7,385 nucleotides of DNA, taken from positions 1 through 7,385 of the forward strand of contig JAPLJW010000041.1 of assembly GCA_026388365.1 (NCBI GenBank). The letters run 5' to 3'. How positions within the stretch are numbered: the first letter of the stretch is position 1; each line of letters opens with the position of its first letter. This stretch comes from Deltaproteobacteria bacterium (GTDB taxonomy: Bacteria; Desulfobacterota; Syntrophia; Syntrophales; UBA5619). Below, piece after piece: positions 6,347-7,385 of this stretch. A model generated the notes under the pieces. It ran no database searches and was not told the DNA's origin. It saw nothing but the letters and a program-made list of their open reading frames with translations. The position numbers and the translations under genes were made by a program.

Positions 6347-7385
6347 TCAGTACTTTCTCGGAATGACCTTGAAGTGATCGGAATGGGCATCCCCGGCCGT
6401 CTGCAGGCTCATATCAACGGGCCGCCGGGCGAAGAGGACCGTCCCGAATTCGGTCATGGACTCGACGTTGTGAAACTGGAACGCATCGCTCCGCTCCGGG
6501 AAGTCTTCGCGGAAGTGGGCGCCCCGGGATTCCTGCCGCTGGAGAGCCCCCTGGGCGATCACCATGGCCACCTCCAGAAGGTTATCGAGTTCCCATCGCT
6601 CCAGGAGTTCCTGGTTCGTCCGGAGCCCTCGGGTAGCGATGGCCGCCCCGGCCGAGCGCCGCTTGTATTCCTCAAGGGCCGCCACGGCCTCCCGCATCCC
6701 CCGTTCGTCGCGGAAGACGCCGACCTTGTGCGTCATCATGTCCCGCATCTCCAGGCGGACCTTGCCCGTATTTTCCGTTCCCCGCGCGGCCAGGTAGCCC
6801 GAGAACCGGGACAGGGTTTGCTCCCCGGCGCCGGCGGGATCGGCGATCCGCCCGTCCTTGAGACCGGAGAGAACGCTTTCGCCCGCCGCCTTGCCCATCA
6901 CGAGGAGTTCGAGGAGTGAGTTGGTGCCGAGACGGTTGAAGCCGTGGAAACTCGCGCAGGCGCACTCGCCGATCGCAAAGAGGCCCGGAACGATTTCGCC
7001 CGCCGACCGCTGGACCGCCCCGTCCGCGTTGGTCGGGATGCCCCCCATGTGGTAGTGGTTGCTCGGCCGGACGGGGCAAAGCTGGGTGCGGGAATCCAGG
7101 TTGGCGTAGGTTTTGAAGAAGCTGGCCACCTCCTTGAGCTTGACCTCGTGGACGTATGCGGACAGGTGCCGCAGGTCGATCCAGACATGCGCGATCCCGT
7201 GGTCCGGATTCATGATGCCCCGGCCTTCCCGGATTTCCGTTTCAATCGATCGGGCAACGATATCCCGCGGCGCGAGGTTCTTCATCTTGGGGGCATACCG
7301 CTCCATAAACGGCTCCAGATCCTTGTTGCGGAGGATGCCGCCTTCGCTGCGCAGGGCCTCGCTGGCGAGGATGCCGGGCCCGACG
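6347..7385 (-). CDS. sdhA: Succinate dehydrogenase/fumarate reductase flavoprotein subunit (C-terminal part, cut by right edge)
   Basis: The frame is open to the window edge, giving 345 residues of a protein usually about 570-600 long; the N-terminal FAD-binding half, including the FAD-linking histidine, is missing. The Met at 7306 is internal: the preceding 26 codons encode ASEALRSEGGILRNKD, a conserved family block. Expected catalytic residues are present: Arg12 of the fragment (ALRSEGG), His110 in NHYHMGGIPT and Arg151 in HGFNRLGTNSL. PGLFAIGECAC and ESRGAHFREDFPERSD are further family blocks, and it ends normally with a C-terminal ...RKY. This subunit interconverts succinate and fumarate. 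The gene belongs with sdhB, 26 bases downstream. A dedicated fumarate reductase, or an enzyme for a substituted succinate, is also possible, though the intact catalytic residues favour ordinary succinate/fumarate chemistry. Confidence 0.94.
   Translation of the reverse strand, partial: VGPGILASEALRSEGGILRNKDLEPFMERYAPKMKNLAPRDIVARSIETEIREGRGIMNPDHGIAHVWIDLRHLSAYVHEVKLKEVASFFKTYANLDSRTQLCPVRPSNHYHMGGIPTNADGAVQRSAGEIVPGLFAIGECACASFHGFNRLGTNSLLELLVMGKAAGESVLSGLKDGRIADPAGAGEQTLSRFSGYLAARGTENTGKVRLEMRDMMTHKVGVFRDERGMREAVAALEEYKRRSAGAAIATRGLRTNQELLERWELDNLLEVAMVIAQGALQRQESRGAHFREDFPERSDAFQFHNVESMTEFGTVLFARRPVDMSLQTAGDAHSDHFKVIPRKY

Overview
Every gene I can support lies on the minus strand, so transcription runs from the right edge to the left. 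The genes are GC-rich, have strong AAGGAG-type ribosome sites and are tightly spaced. They encode central C4-dicarboxylate metabolism of an anaerobic type: a two-subunit class I (4Fe-4S) fumarase, a short malic enzyme and a succinate dehydrogenase/fumarate reductase. Together with the style of a small intergenic repeat, this suggests an anaerobic Desulfobacterota (deltaproteobacterial) bacterium, possibly of the Syntrophales. That assignment is an inference from gene content and remembered protein resemblance, not from a database search.

Layout in transcription order. (1) 7385-6347: the C-terminal part of the flavoprotein subunit of succinate dehydrogenase/fumarate reductase, cut by the window edge. 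(2) 6320-5610: its iron-sulfur subunit with all three cluster motifs. (3) 5599-4247: an MmgE/PrpD-family protein. (4) 4155-3262: a DapA-superfamily aldolase/lyase that is probably not the lysine enzyme. (5) 3224-2832: a single-domain universal stress protein. Gaps of 10 to 91 bases suggest these five form one operon whose promoter is outside the window. (6) A gap of about 500 bases (2330-2831) contains a good candidate promoter and a long 5' leader. (7) 2329-872: a divergent malic enzyme. (8) 726-873: a MITE-like inverted-repeat element. (9) 698-1: the start of the fumarase alpha subunit, running off the left edge; a beta subunit would be expected beyond it.

Working together, Sdh, fumarase and malic enzyme would convert succinate to fumarate, malate and then pyruvate, or run part of this in reverse. 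The MmgE/PrpD and DapA-like proteins are the unexplained part. Their placement directly behind sdhB suggests a side branch in which a di- or tricarboxylic acid is dehydrated or isomerised and then cleaved or built with pyruvate. The substrate cannot be read from sequence.

The clearest structural discovery is the small element between the malic enzyme and fumarase genes. It has imperfect terminal inverted repeats of about 17 bases and is flanked by an exact 9-base direct repeat that includes the malic enzyme stop codon. Removing it restores a tight two-gene operon with an 18-base spacer and an intact stop codon, so the insertion split the gene pair without damaging either reading frame.
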